DNA from: Pseudocitrobacter faecalis
GTDB taxonomy: Bacteria; Pseudomonadota; Gammaproteobacteria; Enterobacterales; Enterobacteriaceae
Reading direction: 5' to 3'
Assembly (NCBI GenBank): GCA_003315335.1
Contig: QNRL01000003.1
Coordinates: 1 to 64,000 of the forward strand
DNA: 64,000 nt
The notes beneath the pieces are model-generated. The model was not told the DNA's origin. It did not search any database and was given only the letters and a program-made list of their open reading frames with translations. Positions 63,111 through 64,000 of the stretch are shown here, piece by piece. Positions within the stretch are counted from its first letter, which is position 1. Every line of letters begins with the position of its first letter. The position numbers and the translations under genes were made by a program.

Positions 63111-64000
63111 CACCGCCCTCCTTTTGCCAGATTCCAGACCGCGCCACCGGGTGAAAGGTCACGGCCTATCAACTCGCGGTATCGCCGATCAACAAAACTA
63201 CCTACCTCCCGCCCGAATTGCTCATATCCACCGCTAGCCTGAGTCTGGGTATTCCCATTGCCATCAATCTGAATACTGACCTGAGGAGCACTACTACCAC
63301 CCGGTGTTAAGCCTGAGCTTCCCATAGCACGCACGCCCAGCGATCCGTCGGCGGCGCGGGTCAGTGGCATAATAGCCTCCGGCCCAGCCTCCCCCATCAA
63401 TCCGGCCCCTTTGGCAAAGGCAAACAGTGTTGGAGAGCTGACGACAGAGTTACTGTACTGACTGAGATCGGCAGAAGAGTAAACGCCGCCTTTGGCGTTG
63501 AGTTGCAGGCTCGCCCCGTAGGACTGAAGCGCAGTACCGCTGCTGGCGGAAGACGATGCGGCACCACCGAACAATGAGCCTATCGAGCTGGCTGCATTGG
63601 CGATCATCATGTTAACCATCACCTGTTCGATGATTTTCAGAACACTGACACCCCAGTCTTTCCAGCTCGCTTTATTGTCGTTGAGCATGTCGACGATATT
63701 GCTGCTGATACCGGAAAGCGCGCTTTTCATAGCGTCCGCCGCCAGCGTCGCATAGTTAGTTGAATCATCTACCCAGTCAGCGAGACCGTCTCGGGCACCA
63801 GTCACCCAGTCAGACTGCAGCGCATCAATTTGACTGTAATAATCCTCCTGGATGCCCAGCCTCTCAGCTTGTGCATCCTTTAATGCCTGGGTTTCGCGGT
63901 CATAAACTGTCTGGCTGATATCTCCTGACTGATACTGCTTTTGCAGATCGCGCTGCTGATCGAGATAACTGCGCTCTATACTCAGCCTTTCCCTCAGCCT
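63110..64000 (-). CDS. H: Tail tape measure protein H, C-terminal part
   Basis: The reading frame is open to the right edge of the window; only the last 297 or so codons are present. It contains the coiled-coil-like stretch LRERLSIERSYLDQQRDLQK, then the lambda gpH C-terminal region: SALSGISSNIVDMLNDNKASW, GAGLMGEAGPEAIMPLTRA and YEQFGREVGSFVDRRYRELI. Sets tail length and is ejected with DNA in lambda. Confidence 0.92.
   Translation of the reverse strand, partial: RLRERLSIERSYLDQQRDLQKQYQSGDISQTVYDRETQALKDAQAERLGIQEDYYSQIDALQSDWVTGARDGLADWVDDSTNYATLAADAMKSALSGISSNIVDMLNDNKASWKDWGVSVLKIIEQVMVNMMIANAASSIGSLFGGAASSSASSGTALQSYGASLQLNAKGGVYSSADLSQYSNSVVSSPTLFAFAKGAGLMGEAGPEAIMPLTRAADGSLGVRAMGSSGLTPGGSSAPQVSIQIDGNGNTQTQASGGYEQFGREVGSFVDRRYRELIGRDLSPGGAVWNLAKGGR

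Larger units (their letters stand above)
47237..64000. mobile_element. Lambdoid prophage at the ssrA 3' end (continues past the window)
   Basis: Directly after ssrA the gene content becomes phage-like: flagellin/TldR cargo, recombinase remnants, invertible tail fibre, then lambda-type J, I, K, L, M and H tail genes all on the minus strand. The end with intact ssrA is the tail end; the true integrase and head genes should lie beyond 64000. I see no int gene or second ssrA fragment within the window, so the exact att sites cannot be fixed. Confidence 0.88.

Overview
The window is a piece of an enterobacterial chromosome (family Enterobacteriaceae). The core gene order is that of the E. coli/Salmonella clpB-to-ssrA region: rrn leader, clpB, pgeF, rluD, bamD, raiA, pheL-pheA, tyrA-aroF, yfiR-dgcN-yfiB, rplS-trmD-rimM-rpsP, ffh, ypjD, corB, grpE, nadK, recN, bamE, rnfH, ratA, smpB, then a BapA-like adhesin with its type I secretion genes, and ssrA. 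The bapA locus between smpB and ssrA is also found in Salmonella. An SMP-30-type gene between pheA and tyrA, a PepSY/DUF2946 pair, and a GAF-EAL gene are additions relative to E. coli K-12. I cannot name the genus; an Enterobacter/Leclercia/Citrobacter-like host fits.

Layout. 1-47236 is chromosomal backbone: protein quality control (clpB, grpE, ssrA, smpB), outer-membrane assembly (bamD, bamE), aromatic amino-acid synthesis with its attenuator and TyrR site, c-di-GMP signalling (yfiRNB plus an EAL protein), the translation operon rpsP-rimM-trmD-rplS, and DNA repair/NAD metabolism. From 29650 to 46755 lies a giant Ig-repeat biofilm adhesin (about 4,090 codons) followed by TolC-, ABC- and HlyD-type exporters. 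The adhesin reading frame is broken near 34.92 kb.

47237-64000 is a lambdoid (siphovirus-type) prophage that begins immediately after the 3' end of the tmRNA gene. Its late tail genes run leftward (H, M, L, K, I, J, accessory tail proteins, tail fibre). Cargo lies between the tail fibre and ssrA. The tail-fibre end carries a DNA-inversion module: two gix-like sites enclose two converging alternative fibre ends, next to a serine invertase that has lost its C-terminal DNA-binding domain.

The most exciting part is at 47541-50927: a prophage-encoded flagellin with a perfect sigma-28 promoter, followed on the same strand by a TnpB-derived protein that has lost the RuvC catalytic residues and the zinc finger, followed by a TnpB-type guide-RNA scaffold ending in a readable guide. 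This matches the TldR (TnpB-like nuclease-dead repressor) family: an RNA-guided transcription factor predicted to switch off the host flagellin promoter while the phage supplies its own flagellin. The guide, read next to a GTTAT motif, reconstitutes a sigma-28 -10 element (GACGATAA). The prophage flagellin promoter reads GCCGATAG and so lacks both the motif and the target.
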